Notes: a model not told the origin generated them from the letters alone. Positions 1-8,282 are shown, numbered from the stretch's first letter. The stretch: DNA of 64,000 bases from Anaerotalea alkaliphila (GCF_010179735.1 NZ_JAAEEH010000001.1:124001-188000); one strand, 5' to 3'. Program-made: numbers and translations.

Positions 1-63
1 ACTAAAATGCAGGCCTGCAAACTGTGGCATATTGACAAAATTACGAACTGGACGAGAAAAGAC

Positions 64-92
64 TTTATTATTCCGGCATTTTTTGCTATAGT
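64..92 (+). promoter_or_regulatory. Putative promoter of the upstream leader/small RNA
   Basis: TTTATT at 64-69 and TATAGT at 87-92 are separated by 17 bp, and the -10 is preceded by TGC, an extended -10 as at several other promoters here. Transcription would begin near 99 and run into the hairpins at 129-189 and 252-299. The -35 is weak, so this is inference from spacing and the extended -10. Confidence 0.4.
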
Positions 93-128
93 ATATATTG
101 ACCGAGAATTTAATATTCGTGAAAATGG

Positions 129-189
129 ATGCCAAAGCCTTCCTTGCCGCACGTTTGAAAAATCAAACGTGAAGGAATGGCTTTGGCAT
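129..189. repeat. Long interrupted inverted repeat (hairpin)
   Basis: The left arm starts ATGCCAAAGCC and the right arm ends GGCTTTGGCAT. The inner arms CACGTTTGA and TCAAACGTG flank an AAAA loop, with TTCCTT and AAGGAA pairing between them. Only a 4-base and a 1-base bulge break the stem. No U-tract follows, so it is not a terminator. It could be an RNA structural core or a tiny mobile-element remnant. Confidence 0.6.
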
Positions 190-251
190 AATTCATATCA
201 TGCCCAAAAAGTGTATACAAAGTACGTTTTAGGGCCGTTCGGGATTGAAAT

Positions 252-299
252 TTGCAAGTATTGAAATAAAAAATTTCAAAAAACACTTGCAATCTTTTT
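252..299 (+). terminator. Terminator-like hairpin upstream of the DUF4914 gene
   Basis: TTGCAAGT (252-259) pairs with ACTTGCAA (285-292), and inside it TTGAAAT pairs with ATTTCAA. TCTTTTT follows directly. The stem is AT-rich but long. It would end the candidate RNA starting near 99. Confidence 0.5.
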
Positions 300-315
300 G
301 GAGTTGGTATATGAT
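287..315 (+). promoter_or_regulatory. Promoter of the DUF4914 gene
   Basis: TTGCAA at 287-292, a 17-bp spacer, then TATGAT at 310-315. The -35 lies in the right arm of the preceding terminator hairpin. The transcript would start near 322, leaving a leader of about 68 nt before the ATG at 390. Confidence 0.5.
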
Positions 316-389
316 AATAATATCACAAAGCATTGTTAAGCAGTTGTCAAAATATACGAACCTGTTTGCAGTCGAAAGGAGAAGACACA

Positions 390-2276
390 ATGGATCAAAG
401 CGTTATGGACAAGATGATTCTGCCGGAGGAGCTGAAGGCGCTCTTGGAGAAGAGCAAGAACAAGATTGTGGTGCCTGAAAGCAGAACCCATCTTTTGGAA
501 TTGGCCATGGGTTCCCAGGATGAAAAGGACTTCATCGAAATCGCCTACGAGGTGCCTGGAAAAGGCCGCGTGGTGGAAGCCACGGTGGCCAAATGCAAGA
601 ACGGCTGCTCCGTAAACTACATGGACATGTACATGCGGCGCAGGGATCCGGACAGCATGGTGGTGGCCGACGAGAAGGATACCGACAAACCCAGGTATGA
701 AGAGGTGTTCGAAGCGGACTTCGAGCCCATCCGGAAGGAGACTTTCGAATGGCTGGAGGAGCAGGACCTGATTGTGATGCCCTTCATGGCCGGCGGAAAC
801 TCCTTCGGATATCAGGCGTTGCTGGTGGGCCCTCTGAACGCCGGGTTCTTTGCTGGAGGCCTTGCGGACCTGCAGACCTTCATCCCCAAGGGGGAGCTTC
901 CCGACAACTTCACCCCCAAAGCCGTGATCTATCTGGCGCCCCCTTTCAGACACACCCATTTCGACGGCAAGCAGATCGTCGTACACAACCGTCTGGACGA
1001 CATGCACGAGCTGTTTTCCTACAACCTGTATCCGGGTCCCAGCGCCAAGAAGGGCATCTATGGCGTGCTCCTGAACATCGGCGAAGGGGAAGGCTGGGTC
1101 ACCGCCCACGCCTCCACGGTCAAGGTGGTCACCCCCTACGAGAACATCATCGTCATCATGCATGAGGGAGCCAGCGGCGGCGGCAAGAGCGAGATGCTGG
1201 AGCAGCCCCACAAGCAGCCGGACGGAAGGATGGTGCTGGCGACGAACAGCATCACCAAGGAGAAGACCTACATGGAGCTGGTGGACGAAAGCACCCTGCT
1301 TCCCGTGACGGACGACATGGCCCTGTGCCATCCCGCCCTGCAGAACGACTCCAAGAAGCTGGTGGTCCAGGACGCCGAAAACGGCTGGTTCCTGCGGATC
1401 AACCACATCGACAAATATGGTACGGACCCCCATTACGAGCGTCTGACCATCCACCCCAAAGAGCCTCTGATCTTCCTGAACATCGACGGTGTGCCTGGAG
1501 CCACCTGCCTGATTTGGGAGCACACCATGGATGAAAACGGCAAGCCCTGCCCCAACCCCCGTGTGATCATGCCCAGAAGCTTCATCCCCGGCATCGTGGA
1601 CGAGCCGGTGGAAGTGGACGTCCGCAGTTTCGGCGTGCGCACCCCCCTTTGCACCAAGGAGAACCCCACCTATGGCATGATGGGCATGGTCCAGGTGCTG
1701 CCTCCCGCCCTGGCATGGCTGTGGCGGCTGGTGGCTCCCCGCGGCCATGACAACCCCAGCATCGTGTCCGGAGACGCCATGGGCAGCGAGGGTGTGGGGT
1801 CCTACTGGCCCTTCGCCACAGGCAAGAAGGTGGACCAGGCCAACCTGCTCCTGGAGCAGATCCTGAACACCTCCGCCACACGCTACATCCTGATCCCCAA
1901 CCAGAACATCGGCGCCTACAAGGTGGGCTTCATGTCCGAATGGATGACCAGGGAATACATCTCCCGCAGGGGAAGCGCCAAGTTCAGACGTGAGAACATG
2001 GTGCCCAGCAGATGCGGCCTCCTGGGCTACGCCCTGGAGACCATGAAGATCGACGGCCACTACATGCCCAAAGGATTGCTGCAGCCCCAGCTCCAGCCGG
2101 AAGTGGGAACGGAAGGCTATGACGCAGGCGCCAAGATCCTGGACGATTTCTTCAAGAAGGAACTCCCGCAGTTCCTGGAGCCCGGACTCAACCCCCTGGG
2201 AAGGGAAATCATCGAGGCCTGCCTGAACAACTGCAGCCTGGAAGAATACGAAAAATTCATCCCCATCCAATGGTAG
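390..2276 (+). CDS. DUF4914 family protein with P-loop-like motif
   Basis: A 628-residue soluble protein matching the uncharacterised DUF4914 family. The ATG at 390 is chosen because AAAGGAGA lies 7 bases upstream. A glycine-rich GASGGGKS stretch at residues 260-267 resembles the phosphate-binding loop of PEP-carboxykinase/HPr-kinase-like nucleotide enzymes. It follows a hydrophobic strand, as a Walker A motif would. No signal peptide or membrane segment is seen. It appears monocistronic, with its own promoter (287-315) and a strong terminator (2289-2327). A nucleotide-dependent kinase or carboxykinase-like activity is inference only and no substrate can be named. Confidence 0.8.
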   Translation: MDQSVMDKMILPEELKALLEKSKNKIVVPESRTHLLELAMGSQDEKDFIEIAYEVPGKGRVVEATVAKCKNGCSVNYMDMYMRRRDPDSMVVADEKDTDKPRYEEVFEADFEPIRKETFEWLEEQDLIVMPFMAGGNSFGYQALLVGPLNAGFFAGGLADLQTFIPKGELPDNFTPKAVIYLAPPFRHTHFDGKQIVVHNRLDDMHELFSYNLYPGPSAKKGIYGVLLNIGEGEGWVTAHASTVKVVTPYENIIVIMHEGASGGGKSEMLEQPHKQPDGRMVLATNSITKEKTYMELVDESTLLPVTDDMALCHPALQNDSKKLVVQDAENGWFLRINHIDKYGTDPHYERLTIHPKEPLIFLNIDGVPGATCLIWEHTMDENGKPCPNPRVIMPRSFIPGIVDEPVEVDVRSFGVRTPLCTKENPTYGMMGMVQVLPPALAWLWRLVAPRGHDNPSIVSGDAMGSEGVGSYWPFATGKKVDQANLLLEQILNTSATRYILIPNQNIGAYKVGFMSEWMTREYISRRGSAKFRRENMVPSRCGLLGYALETMKIDGHYMPKGLLQPQLQPEVGTEGYDAGAKILDDFFKKELPQFLEPGLNPLGREIIEACLNNCSLEEYEKFIPIQW

Positions 2277-2288
2277 ACCAATAGACTG

Positions 2289-2327
2289 ACCGAAAACAGC
2301 AAGGCATGCGGCCTTGCTGTTTTCGGT
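2289..2327 (+). terminator. Strong hairpin after the DUF4914 gene
   Basis: A perfect 17-bp stem (ACCGAAAACAGCAAGGC and its complement) closes a 5-base loop, 13 bases after the stop. The U-tract is provided by the TTTT within the right arm rather than after it. Confidence 0.75.
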
Positions 2328-2345
2328 TGTATAAAAGGAGAAGCA

Positions 2346-2996
2346 ATGAAAAAGAGCATTTTCATCTCTGATTTCGACAAGACCATGACCGAACGGGACT
2401 TCTACTGGATCATCCTGGACGAGTACGCAGGACCCGGGGCGGATGCGTTCTACCATCGTTGGATTGCACAAGGGAAGATAGGACACGCCTTCCTGAACGG
2501 CGTGTTCGACATGCACACCTTCAGCCCCAAGGAGCACGAGGAAATCTTGGGAAAGATCAAACTGGACCCCCATCTGCCGGCGTTCTTCCGCTGGTTGGAG
2601 GACAAGGGAACGGATTTCCTGATACTGAGCGCAGGCCTGCGCTACTATGTGGAGCAGCTCCAGGAACGGGGACGGCTCCCCAAAGTGCCGGTCATCTCCA
2701 ATCCCGGTACCTTTGCGGAAGGCAAGTTCCGGATCGAACCTGATCCGAATGTATGGTTCTATTCCGATGTGTACGGGGTGGACAAGGAGAAGGTGGTGGA
2801 AACCTACAAGCGTTCCTACGAGACCGTTGCCTTCGCGGGGGATTCGGAACCCGACTTCAAGGCGGCGGTTGCCGCCCATGTCCGTTTCGCCAAGGGGAGC
2901 CTGGTGGACCTCCTTCGGGAAGGCGGATATGATTTCCATCCTTTTGAAACTTTTGCGGAAATCCAGGAGATCCTGGAGGAGATCGGTTTCTCTTGA
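2346..2996 (+). CDS. HAD-superfamily phosphatase, MtnX-like
   Basis: A 216-residue HAD hydrolase. The nucleophile motif DFDKT is at residues 9-13, a second motif lies in the LILSAG stretch (the Ser of motif II), and an acidic motif is in FAGDSEPD near the C-terminus. Fold type and length match subfamily IB enzymes such as MtnX (2-hydroxy-3-keto-5-methylthiopentenyl-1-phosphate phosphatase) and phosphoserine phosphatase-like proteins. No other methionine-salvage gene is in the window, so the substrate is not established. AAAGGAG precedes the ATG. It is followed closely by the CoA-binding protein gene, and the two may be co-transcribed. Confidence 0.8.
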   Translation: MKKSIFISDFDKTMTERDFYWIILDEYAGPGADAFYHRWIAQGKIGHAFLNGVFDMHTFSPKEHEEILGKIKLDPHLPAFFRWLEDKGTDFLILSAGLRYYVEQLQERGRLPKVPVISNPGTFAEGKFRIEPDPNVWFYSDVYGVDKEKVVETYKRSYETVAFAGDSEPDFKAAVAAHVRFAKGSLVDLLREGGYDFHPFETFAEIQEILEEIGFS

Positions 2997-3042
2997 CAGG
3001 AAACCGGGAAAACAGTAGTATGGCCGTAAGGAGGTGTTGCCG

Positions 3043-3417
3043 ATGTTGGAGGAAAGAATGCTGGAACAGAAGACCTGGGCCGTGGTGGGCGTGAACAAGG
3101 ACCATTCCCGGTACGGAAACATGATCTACCACAAGCTGAAGCGGCATGGGTACACGGTTTTTGCCGTGAATCCACGGCATGACCAGGTGGACGGGGATGT
3201 CTGCTATCCCAGCCTGCGGGACCTGCCCCAGAAGCCGGATGTGGTGAATGTGGTGGTGGGTCCCGCCCGCACACTGGACCTGTTGGAGGAGGCCGCTTCC
3301 CTGGGGATCCGCTACATCTGGCTGCAGCCGGGGACCTATGACGACAAGGTCATGGCAAGGGTCCTTGATTTGGGATTGCTGTCCGTGCATGCGTGCGTGC
3401 TGGTGGCCGTCCGCTAG
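3043..3417 (+). CDS. CoA-binding domain protein (YccU-like)
   Basis: A 124-residue single-domain Rossmann-like protein of the CoA_binding_2 family. It has the nucleotide-binding start TWAVVGVNKD, a YTVFAVNP strand and a YIWLQPG segment, as in YccU/succinyl-CoA-synthetase-alpha-like proteins. The ATG at 3043 is chosen over an in-frame GTG at 3034 because AAGGAGG (3028-3034) is spaced 8 bases from it. It lies between the HAD gene and the DUF815 ATPase gene with short gaps, consistent with an operon. The function of this family is not defined. Confidence 0.8.
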   Translation: MLEERMLEQKTWAVVGVNKDHSRYGNMIYHKLKRHGYTVFAVNPRHDQVDGDVCYPSLRDLPQKPDVVNVVVGPARTLDLLEEAASLGIRYIWLQPGTYDDKVMARVLDLGLLSVHACVLVAVR

Positions 3418-3434
3418 GAGGGAAAGGGAGAGGT

Positions 3435-4655
3435 ATGGATGGTAGGAAACTGCTGGTTTACAGGAACCTGAACGGGCATCCGGTGTTGGGAAGATATTTT
3501 CGGCTTTGGGAGGCCAAGGAGGAAGAAGGGGAATCCCTGCATGCGTTCCTGCACTCCCTGGTGATGTCCGGTGAAACGCTCCGGGACCTGCTTCTGAAGG
3601 AAATGGTCCGGACGGAAAATCCGTTCACCATGGCGGTGGAAGGGGACCGGACGGTCATGCCGCCGGCCTGGAAGGAAGTGCTGCAGAACGACCTGGGACT
3701 GCTGCAGGCGTTCCTTTCGGAAGAGAGGTTCAGGGCACTGCTGGAACAAAAGAACCAGCCGCCCGCATTCCTGGAGCTCTTCCGTTCCTGCAGCACCGAT
3801 GCTCCAAGGGCCGCCCTGGGGGCCTTTTTCCAGAGGCTGCCGCCGGAAGGGCCCGGGGAGGAAGCATGCCTGGACTATGCAAGGCTGCTGCAGACCCATG
3901 GGGTCGGGGAATTCGCCCTGTACGACGCCTTTGTCCTTGACCGGGAAGGACGGATGGAACCGATCGAGGGTTTCCGGCCCCTTGCCTGGGAGCGGCTGTA
4001 CGCCTATGAACGCCAGAAGAAGAGCCTGTACGAAAATATCAGGGCATTCGCGGAAGGGAGGCCCTGCCACCATGTGCTCCTGGTGGGTGCTTCGGGAACG
4101 GGGAAATCCTCTTCCGTCAAGGCGGTCGTCCCCCTTTTCCGGGAGCGGAAGCTCAAGCTCCTGCAGATGTACAAGGGGCAGATGCACCGGTTGCCGGAAG
4201 TGTTCGAACGGTTGGGGGACAGGCCTTTCAAGGTGATCCTCTTCATCGACGACCTTTCCTTCGAAGCCAACGAGGACGAGTACAAATTCCTGAAGTCCTT
4301 CATCGAGGGCGGTGTGGCAAGCGAAGTCTCCAACATCCTGTTCTGCATCACCTCCAACCGGCGGCACCTGATCAAGGAAATCAGGACGGAGCGGGAGAAC
4401 GACGTCCATCTGCAGGACTTCATCCAGGAGATGACTTCCCTGTCGGACCGTTTCGGCCTCACCCTCTTCTACGAGGCGCCCGACCAGAAGACCTATTTCG
4501 ACATGGTGGTCCGGATGGTTGAAAACCGTGGGGGCGCCTATGTAGAGCAGGAGCTCCTGAAGAAGGCCAGGGTTTTTGCCCTCAAGCACGGGGGAATGTC
4601 CGGCCGGACGGCGGAACAATTCGTGAAATCCTACTTGGGCGGACAAATGGATTAA
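3435..4655 (+). CDS. DUF815 family ATPase
   Basis: A 406-residue AAA-type ATPase of the DUF815 family. Its N-terminal half carries no recognisable motif. A Walker A GASGTGKS is at residues 218-225, and a Walker B-like stretch (VILFIDDLSFE) lies about 50 residues later, followed by a sensor-like SNILFCITSNRR segment. ATG 3435 has AGGGAGAGG just upstream. It ends the short HAD/CoA-binding/ATPase gene run, with a terminator at 4679-4705. DUF815 proteins are widespread in Clostridia and have no assigned role. Confidence 0.85.
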   Translation: MDGRKLLVYRNLNGHPVLGRYFRLWEAKEEEGESLHAFLHSLVMSGETLRDLLLKEMVRTENPFTMAVEGDRTVMPPAWKEVLQNDLGLLQAFLSEERFRALLEQKNQPPAFLELFRSCSTDAPRAALGAFFQRLPPEGPGEEACLDYARLLQTHGVGEFALYDAFVLDREGRMEPIEGFRPLAWERLYAYERQKKSLYENIRAFAEGRPCHHVLLVGASGTGKSSSVKAVVPLFRERKLKLLQMYKGQMHRLPEVFERLGDRPFKVILFIDDLSFEANEDEYKFLKSFIEGGVASEVSNILFCITSNRRHLIKEIRTERENDVHLQDFIQEMTSLSDRFGLTLFYEAPDQKTYFDMVVRMVENRGGAYVEQELLKKARVFALKHGGMSGRTAEQFVKSYLGGQMD

Positions 4656-4678
4656 TGGGCTGGGAAAAACGCGCAAAA

Positions 4679-4705
4679 AAAAGACGTCTTTCAAAGGCGT
4701 CTTTT
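4679..4705. terminator. Bidirectional terminator between convergent genes
   Basis: AAAAGACGTCTTT pairs with AAAGGCGTCTTTT with one T-G wobble. It is flanked by A-runs on the left and T-runs on the right, so it can act in both directions, between the DUF815 gene and the minus-strand thioesterase gene. Confidence 0.7.
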
Positions 4706-4784
4706 AGGATGAGGGGGAGAGTATTGTTACCATACAATGATAACACTATCATTATAGGACGAATCCCCCGGTTTGTCAATGGAT

Positions 4785-5204
4785 TCAACGCAGTTGGCGG
4801 GCGGTTTCCTGCAGTTTGCGTTCCCTGTCGTCGGCCGCTTCGACGGGTGCCAGGTGGTGCGGCATTTTGTTTCCGTCATGGTCCACGGTCACGAAGGTGA
4901 TGTAGCCGTCCACCATGGTTGTGTCTTCCCCTTCGAGGACGACCCTGCCGTAGGTGGTGATGCTGGTGTTGCCCACGTGCACGACTTTTGTGGTGATGTT
5001 GATGATGGCCCCCTTGTTGATGGGCACCAGGAACTGCAACCCATGGACCTTCAGGCAGACGATGTGCTCGGGTTTCTTGTAGAGGCTTGCGGCGGAAATG
5101 AAGGAAGCTTCCACAAACCATTCGGACATCCGTCCTGCAAAAAGGGTGCCGTGGTGGTTCAGGTCCTCTCCTTTTACCAGCCTGCATACTACATGTTCTA
5201 TCAT
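4785..5204 (-). CDS. Acyl-CoA thioesterase, hotdog fold
   Basis: A 139-residue hotdog-fold thioesterase of the acyl-CoA hydrolase type (YciA/BFIT-like). The N-terminal segment LNHHGTLFAGRMSEW carries the conserved His-x-G-x-x-F-G-G-like region seen in this family, and the GAIINI...VVHVGNTSI strand pair is typical. Translation is taken from the ATG at 5204 because a GGAGG site lies just upstream; a longer in-frame extension to 5324 lacks support. It is transcribed alone, divergent from pilM. The natural acyl-CoA substrate cannot be told. Confidence 0.85.
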   Translation of the reverse strand: MIEHVVCRLVKGEDLNHHGTLFAGRMSEWFVEASFISAASLYKKPEHIVCLKVHGLQFLVPINKGAIINITTKVVHVGNTSITTYGRVVLEGEDTTMVDGYITFVTVDHDGNKMPHHLAPVEAADDRERKLQETARQLR

Positions 5205-5229
5205 TTTCGTCCTCCTTTCGTACGGATTC

Positions 5230-5258
5230 ATTCTACCATAGGAAGGCCCGGTTTGCCA
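5230..5258 (-). promoter_or_regulatory. Putative thioesterase promoter
   Basis: On the minus strand TGGCAA, 17 bp, TAGAAT lie 26 bases upstream of the thioesterase ATG. The -10 is good and the -35 matches only half of the consensus. Confidence 0.4.
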
Positions 5259-5310
5259 CAGCTGATTACAATATTGGGAAGATTGTAGCAATGGACCTCT
5301 TTCTACAGTA

Positions 5311-5339
5311 TTGTAAAAAAACATTTCAGATGCTATAAT
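5311..5339 (+). promoter_or_regulatory. Promoter of the pilus gene cluster
   Basis: TTGTAA, a 17-bp spacer and TATAAT, with TGC directly before the -10 (extended -10). Transcription would start near 5346, about 55 bases before the pilM ATG. Confidence 0.7.
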
Positions 5340-5401
5340 TTGACTAGATTTAAAATTGACCGGATATAAAAGTCAGCGTATGGATTGAGAGGTGACGGGG
5401 C

Positions 5402-6469
5402 ATGAAGAACAAGAAAATCAAGAAGATCATAGGAATGGACATCGGTGCGGGATCCGTCAAGATCGTCACGGGGGATGTGCAGAACGGACAGATCCTGGTG
5501 CGCAAGATGGTCACCCACCATTTGCCGGAACAGGTTTTTTCCGATGGGGACGTGAAGAATCCCGAGGCGATGACCGGAGCCATAAGGGACATGCTGCGGG
5601 CCAACAAGATCACGGAGCGGAAATGCCACCTCTGTGTGGACAGCACCCAGCTCATCACCCGGGAGGTGCTGGTGCCGGCAAGCGCCGGGGGCAACCTGTC
5701 GGACGTGGCGAAGTTCGAGATGGCCCAGTTCCTGCCGGTGGAACTGAAGAATTATGTGGTCCAGTCCAAGAGAATCCGGGAACTGGAGGTGGACGGGAAG
5801 CCCTTCGTGGAAGCGTCTGTGACGGCCTTTCCCAAGGAGATGGTGGACAAGCTCCATGACCTGGTCTTGAACGCGGGCCTGCAGCCGCTGGTGTTGGACA
5901 CCCATGCCAATGCGGTATCCAAGTTGTTCGAAATGCAGGAAATCATAAACGGAAGCAGCTTCAAGAGGAAAACGGTGGCGTTCATCGAATTGGGATACGA
6001 GAGCACGATGCTCACCATCTTCCAGAACGGACAGTTCAAGTTCAACAGGACCATCGCCCGCGGGGGCAGGGACATGGATGCGAACATCGCCAAATTCCTG
6101 GACATCCCCTTGGAGGAAGCCATGGTGAAGAAGATGAACGCAGGAGACCTGAACGAAAGTCTGGAGGACTTCAGCGAGGAGTCCAGAATCCTGAACATCA
6201 TGCGGTCTTCCCTGGACAGCATCCTGGATGAACTGGAGAAGTTCTTCCGCTATCATGCCACAAGGAGCAAAGGCATGGATGCGGTGGAAGTAATGTACCT
6301 TTACGGAGGCCTATCCAACCTGAAAGGGATTTGCGGATATTTTGAAGGAAGGTTCAAGACCACGGCAGAGAAAATAGAAAAAGTCGGCATGGTGGATTGG
6401 CCCGGAAACGGCCAGAACCATACCATGGCGGATTACTTCAACGCCATCGGCGCCATGGCTAGAAGGTAA
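5402..6469 (+). CDS. pilM: Type IV pilus assembly protein PilM
   Basis: A 355-residue actin-like ATPase of the PilM/FtsA family, the cytoplasmic partner of PilN in the type IV pilus alignment complex. The phosphate-1 motif is GMDIGAGSVKIV near the N-terminus. A second nucleotide-binding stretch is AFIELGYESTMLTI, and an adenosine-type motif is in LYGGLSNLKG. No membrane segment is present, as expected. It is the first gene after the promoter at 5311-5339 and is followed 12 bases later by pilN. Confidence 0.88.
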   Translation: MKNKKIKKIIGMDIGAGSVKIVTGDVQNGQILVRKMVTHHLPEQVFSDGDVKNPEAMTGAIRDMLRANKITERKCHLCVDSTQLITREVLVPASAGGNLSDVAKFEMAQFLPVELKNYVVQSKRIRELEVDGKPFVEASVTAFPKEMVDKLHDLVLNAGLQPLVLDTHANAVSKLFEMQEIINGSSFKRKTVAFIELGYESTMLTIFQNGQFKFNRTIARGGRDMDANIAKFLDIPLEEAMVKKMNAGDLNESLEDFSEESRILNIMRSSLDSILDELEKFFRYHATRSKGMDAVEVMYLYGGLSNLKGICGYFEGRFKTTAEKIEKVGMVDWPGNGQNHTMADYFNAIGAMARR

Positions 6470-6481
6470 GGGGGGGAGCAC

Positions 6482-7045
6482 ATGTACGATTTCAATTTCT
6501 TCGAAAATTACCGCAACAAGAAAAAGAAGGTGGACAAAGGTTCCCGAAGCGCAATGCTGCTTGTCCTGGCGTTCCTTCTGCTTTTTGGAGGGTTCATGGG
6601 GTTCAACTTCTACCGGATGGCGGCCCTGCAGAGCGACATGGACGCCCTTCAGGCGAAGCTTTCCCTTCCCGAGAACCGGGAGACGCTGGCACGTCTGGAG
6701 AATAAGCAGAACCAGCTGGTCTCCCTGGAGCGGTTGGTCGTACAACTTGAAAAGGTGAAGGCGACCACAGAGAGCGGGGACACCATCCAACAGGTTTGGT
6801 TCGAGAAGATCGTGGCCGCGATACCGGTGGACCTGCAGCTGACATCCATCAGCATGCGCACGGACAGCGTGGAGGTCATGGGGCGCGCGCCCATCCGCTC
6901 CTCCATTGCGGAGTTCCAGCACAACCTCAGGAATTCCAAGCTGTCCGGCAACCTCCATGTTTCAAACATCACGTATGGAGAGGACGAAAACAGCTTCACT
7001 TTGTTTATGAAAATGGGGGGTGAACCGGATGCGTATAACCAGTAG
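6482..7045 (+). CDS. pilN: PilN-like type IV pilus membrane protein
   Basis: A 187-residue protein with a short basic cytoplasmic N-terminus. NFFENYRNKK resembles the INLLPWR-type motif by which PilN binds PilM. One membrane segment follows (about residues 24-43), then a coiled coil (about 45-95) and an extracytoplasmic domain. Size and topology match PilN. GGGGGAG precedes the ATG. It overlaps the next gene by 17 bases, implying coupled translation. Confidence 0.8.
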   Translation: MYDFNFFENYRNKKKKVDKGSRSAMLLVLAFLLLFGGFMGFNFYRMAALQSDMDALQAKLSLPENRETLARLENKQNQLVSLERLVVQLEKVKATTESGDTIQQVWFEKIVAAIPVDLQLTSISMRTDSVEVMGRAPIRSSIAEFQHNLRNSKLSGNLHVSNITYGEDENSFTLFMKMGGEPDAYNQ

Positions 7046-8210
7046 GGAGAAATTGATGCTGTCCATCCTGGTGGTCGCGGTACTGGGCTGGCTGTCCTTC
7101 ACCTATGTGATCGATCCGCAAATGGCCAGACTGTCCGAGATGCGGGCGGAAATGGACGTGCTGGAAGAGAAGGAATTGCAGCTGGAGGAAGCTCCTGCAA
7201 GGGAGAAGGAGCTGGACGGGAAGCTGGAGGAGAAATTCAATCAGGTGGCGGTTTTCGCCAGGGAACACTTCAATACGACGCCTCAGGAAGAGCAGATCAT
7301 CCTGTTCAACGACCTGTTCGCGTTGACGCCGGTGGAAGTGCAGAGCATGCGCTTCTCCGAACCTGAAGAAGTCCTCATCGACGAGGTCAATTTCCTGAAG
7401 ACGAATCTGGACATCGCCTACACGGGAAACTATCCTGTGATGATGAATGTCTTGAACAATATCTGGACATTCCCCAAGACACTGAAAATGGCGTCCCTGG
7501 ACATGCGGCTGGGGGAAGAAGGGGTCATCGGAGGGAATGTCAGCTTTGAACTGCTCCACCTGGTGGCGGACAGCGGCATGGTGGACAACCTGTACGCATG
7601 GTACGTGGACCCCGCATACGACAAGCAGAACCCCTTCATCCCCTTCACCAGGACCAACGCCACCGTGCGCTACATCTACACCGGCGAGGGTGGAGGCATC
7701 TTCAATACTGGGCGCTTCATGGAGTTCACCGACATCGGGGGGCACTGGATGGAAGAGGAAATCAAGGAATTCCTGAAGAACGGGTATGTCTACATGAATC
7801 CGTACAACACCTTCCTGCCGGACGGGCAGATCACCCGTGGGGACTTCGTTGTCCTACTGGACAACGTCTACCAGTGGAAGGACACCAATGTGGATGTGGA
7901 CCTGACCGAATTCACCGACTACGAGAGTTTGGGCAATTTGGAAACATCCTACGCCATGGCCATACACAAGGGTTTCCTGGGTGGCTTTGTGGAAGGGTAT
8001 ACGGACAAGACCCTGCGTCCCATGGACCCCATCACCTATGAGGAAGTGGAGAACATCATGCGCAGGATCAAGGACGATGAGGGATTCTCCTGGACAACAG
8101 TGGCTGGGGATATCCGAAGCAAGAAGAATGTGACATCCGAACGCTGGTCGGACCCCTACGCCTTCATGAGCAAGGCCGAGGCCGTCTACCTGCTCACCTA
8201 TTTCAAATGA
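7029..8210 (+). CDS. pilO: PilO-like protein fused to SLH repeats
   Basis: 393 residues. The first ~190 look like PilO: a short N-terminus, one membrane segment (about 11-27), a coiled coil rich in Glu (about 35-75) and an alpha/beta domain. After residue ~233 there are two S-layer-homology-like repeats. One starts FTDIGGHWMEEEIKEF and the other FTDYESLGN (residue 295), each ending in a typical TRGDFVVLL or TYEEVENIM helix. A partial third repeat (RWSDPYAFMSKAEAVYLL) lies at the end. The ATG at 7029 is preferred to GTG 7020; GGGGTGA lies upstream. SLH repeats usually bind secondary cell-wall polymer, so this may tie the pilus platform to the wall. Ordinary PilO has no such repeats. Confidence 0.75.
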   Translation: MRITSREKLMLSILVVAVLGWLSFTYVIDPQMARLSEMRAEMDVLEEKELQLEEAPAREKELDGKLEEKFNQVAVFAREHFNTTPQEEQIILFNDLFALTPVEVQSMRFSEPEEVLIDEVNFLKTNLDIAYTGNYPVMMNVLNNIWTFPKTLKMASLDMRLGEEGVIGGNVSFELLHLVADSGMVDNLYAWYVDPAYDKQNPFIPFTRTNATVRYIYTGEGGGIFNTGRFMEFTDIGGHWMEEEIKEFLKNGYVYMNPYNTFLPDGQITRGDFVVLLDNVYQWKDTNVDVDLTEFTDYESLGNLETSYAMAIHKGFLGGFVEGYTDKTLRPMDPITYEEVENIMRRIKDDEGFSWTTVAGDIRSKKNVTSERWSDPYAFMSKAEAVYLLTYFK

Positions 8211-8221
8211 TGCAAAGCGAG

Positions 8222-8253
8222 CCTCCCATGGCTTGGAACAAGGCCATGGGAGG
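8222..8253 (+). terminator. Intercistronic hairpin after pilO
   Basis: CCTCCCATGGC and GCCATGGGAGG form an 11-bp perfect stem with a 10-base loop, 12 bases after the pilO stop. Only ATTTCGT follows, so it is a weak terminator or an mRNA-stabilising hairpin between pilO and the peptidase gene. Confidence 0.5.
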
Positions 8254-8282
8254 ATTTCGTCCGTTCAAGAAAAGGAGTTGGA

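Larger units (their letters stand above)
99..299 (+). ncRNA. Candidate small structured RNA or leader transcript
   Basis: This AT-rich stretch has no convincing gene. It is bounded by a promoter-like site (64-92) and a terminator-like hairpin (252-299). It contains a long, nearly perfect hairpin at 129-189 whose arms pair over about 27 bases with small bulges around an AAAA loop. A roughly 200-nt standalone RNA is the simplest reading. An attenuated leader of the next gene is the alternative. I do not recognise an RNA family. Confidence 0.35.

Noticed and set aside
7-264. 85-codon frame at the left edge
   Set aside because: No ribosome site or family resemblance, and it covers the long hairpin at 129-189.
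336-3122. Long minus-strand reading frame (928 codons) opposite DUF4914
   Set aside because: Its translation is His/Gly/Val/Leu-rich nonsense typical of the antisense of a GC-rich gene, and the plus-strand genes are well supported by motifs and ribosome sites.
8222-8253. Riboswitch before the prepilin peptidase gene
   Set aside because: Only one simple hairpin is present in a 72-base gap.
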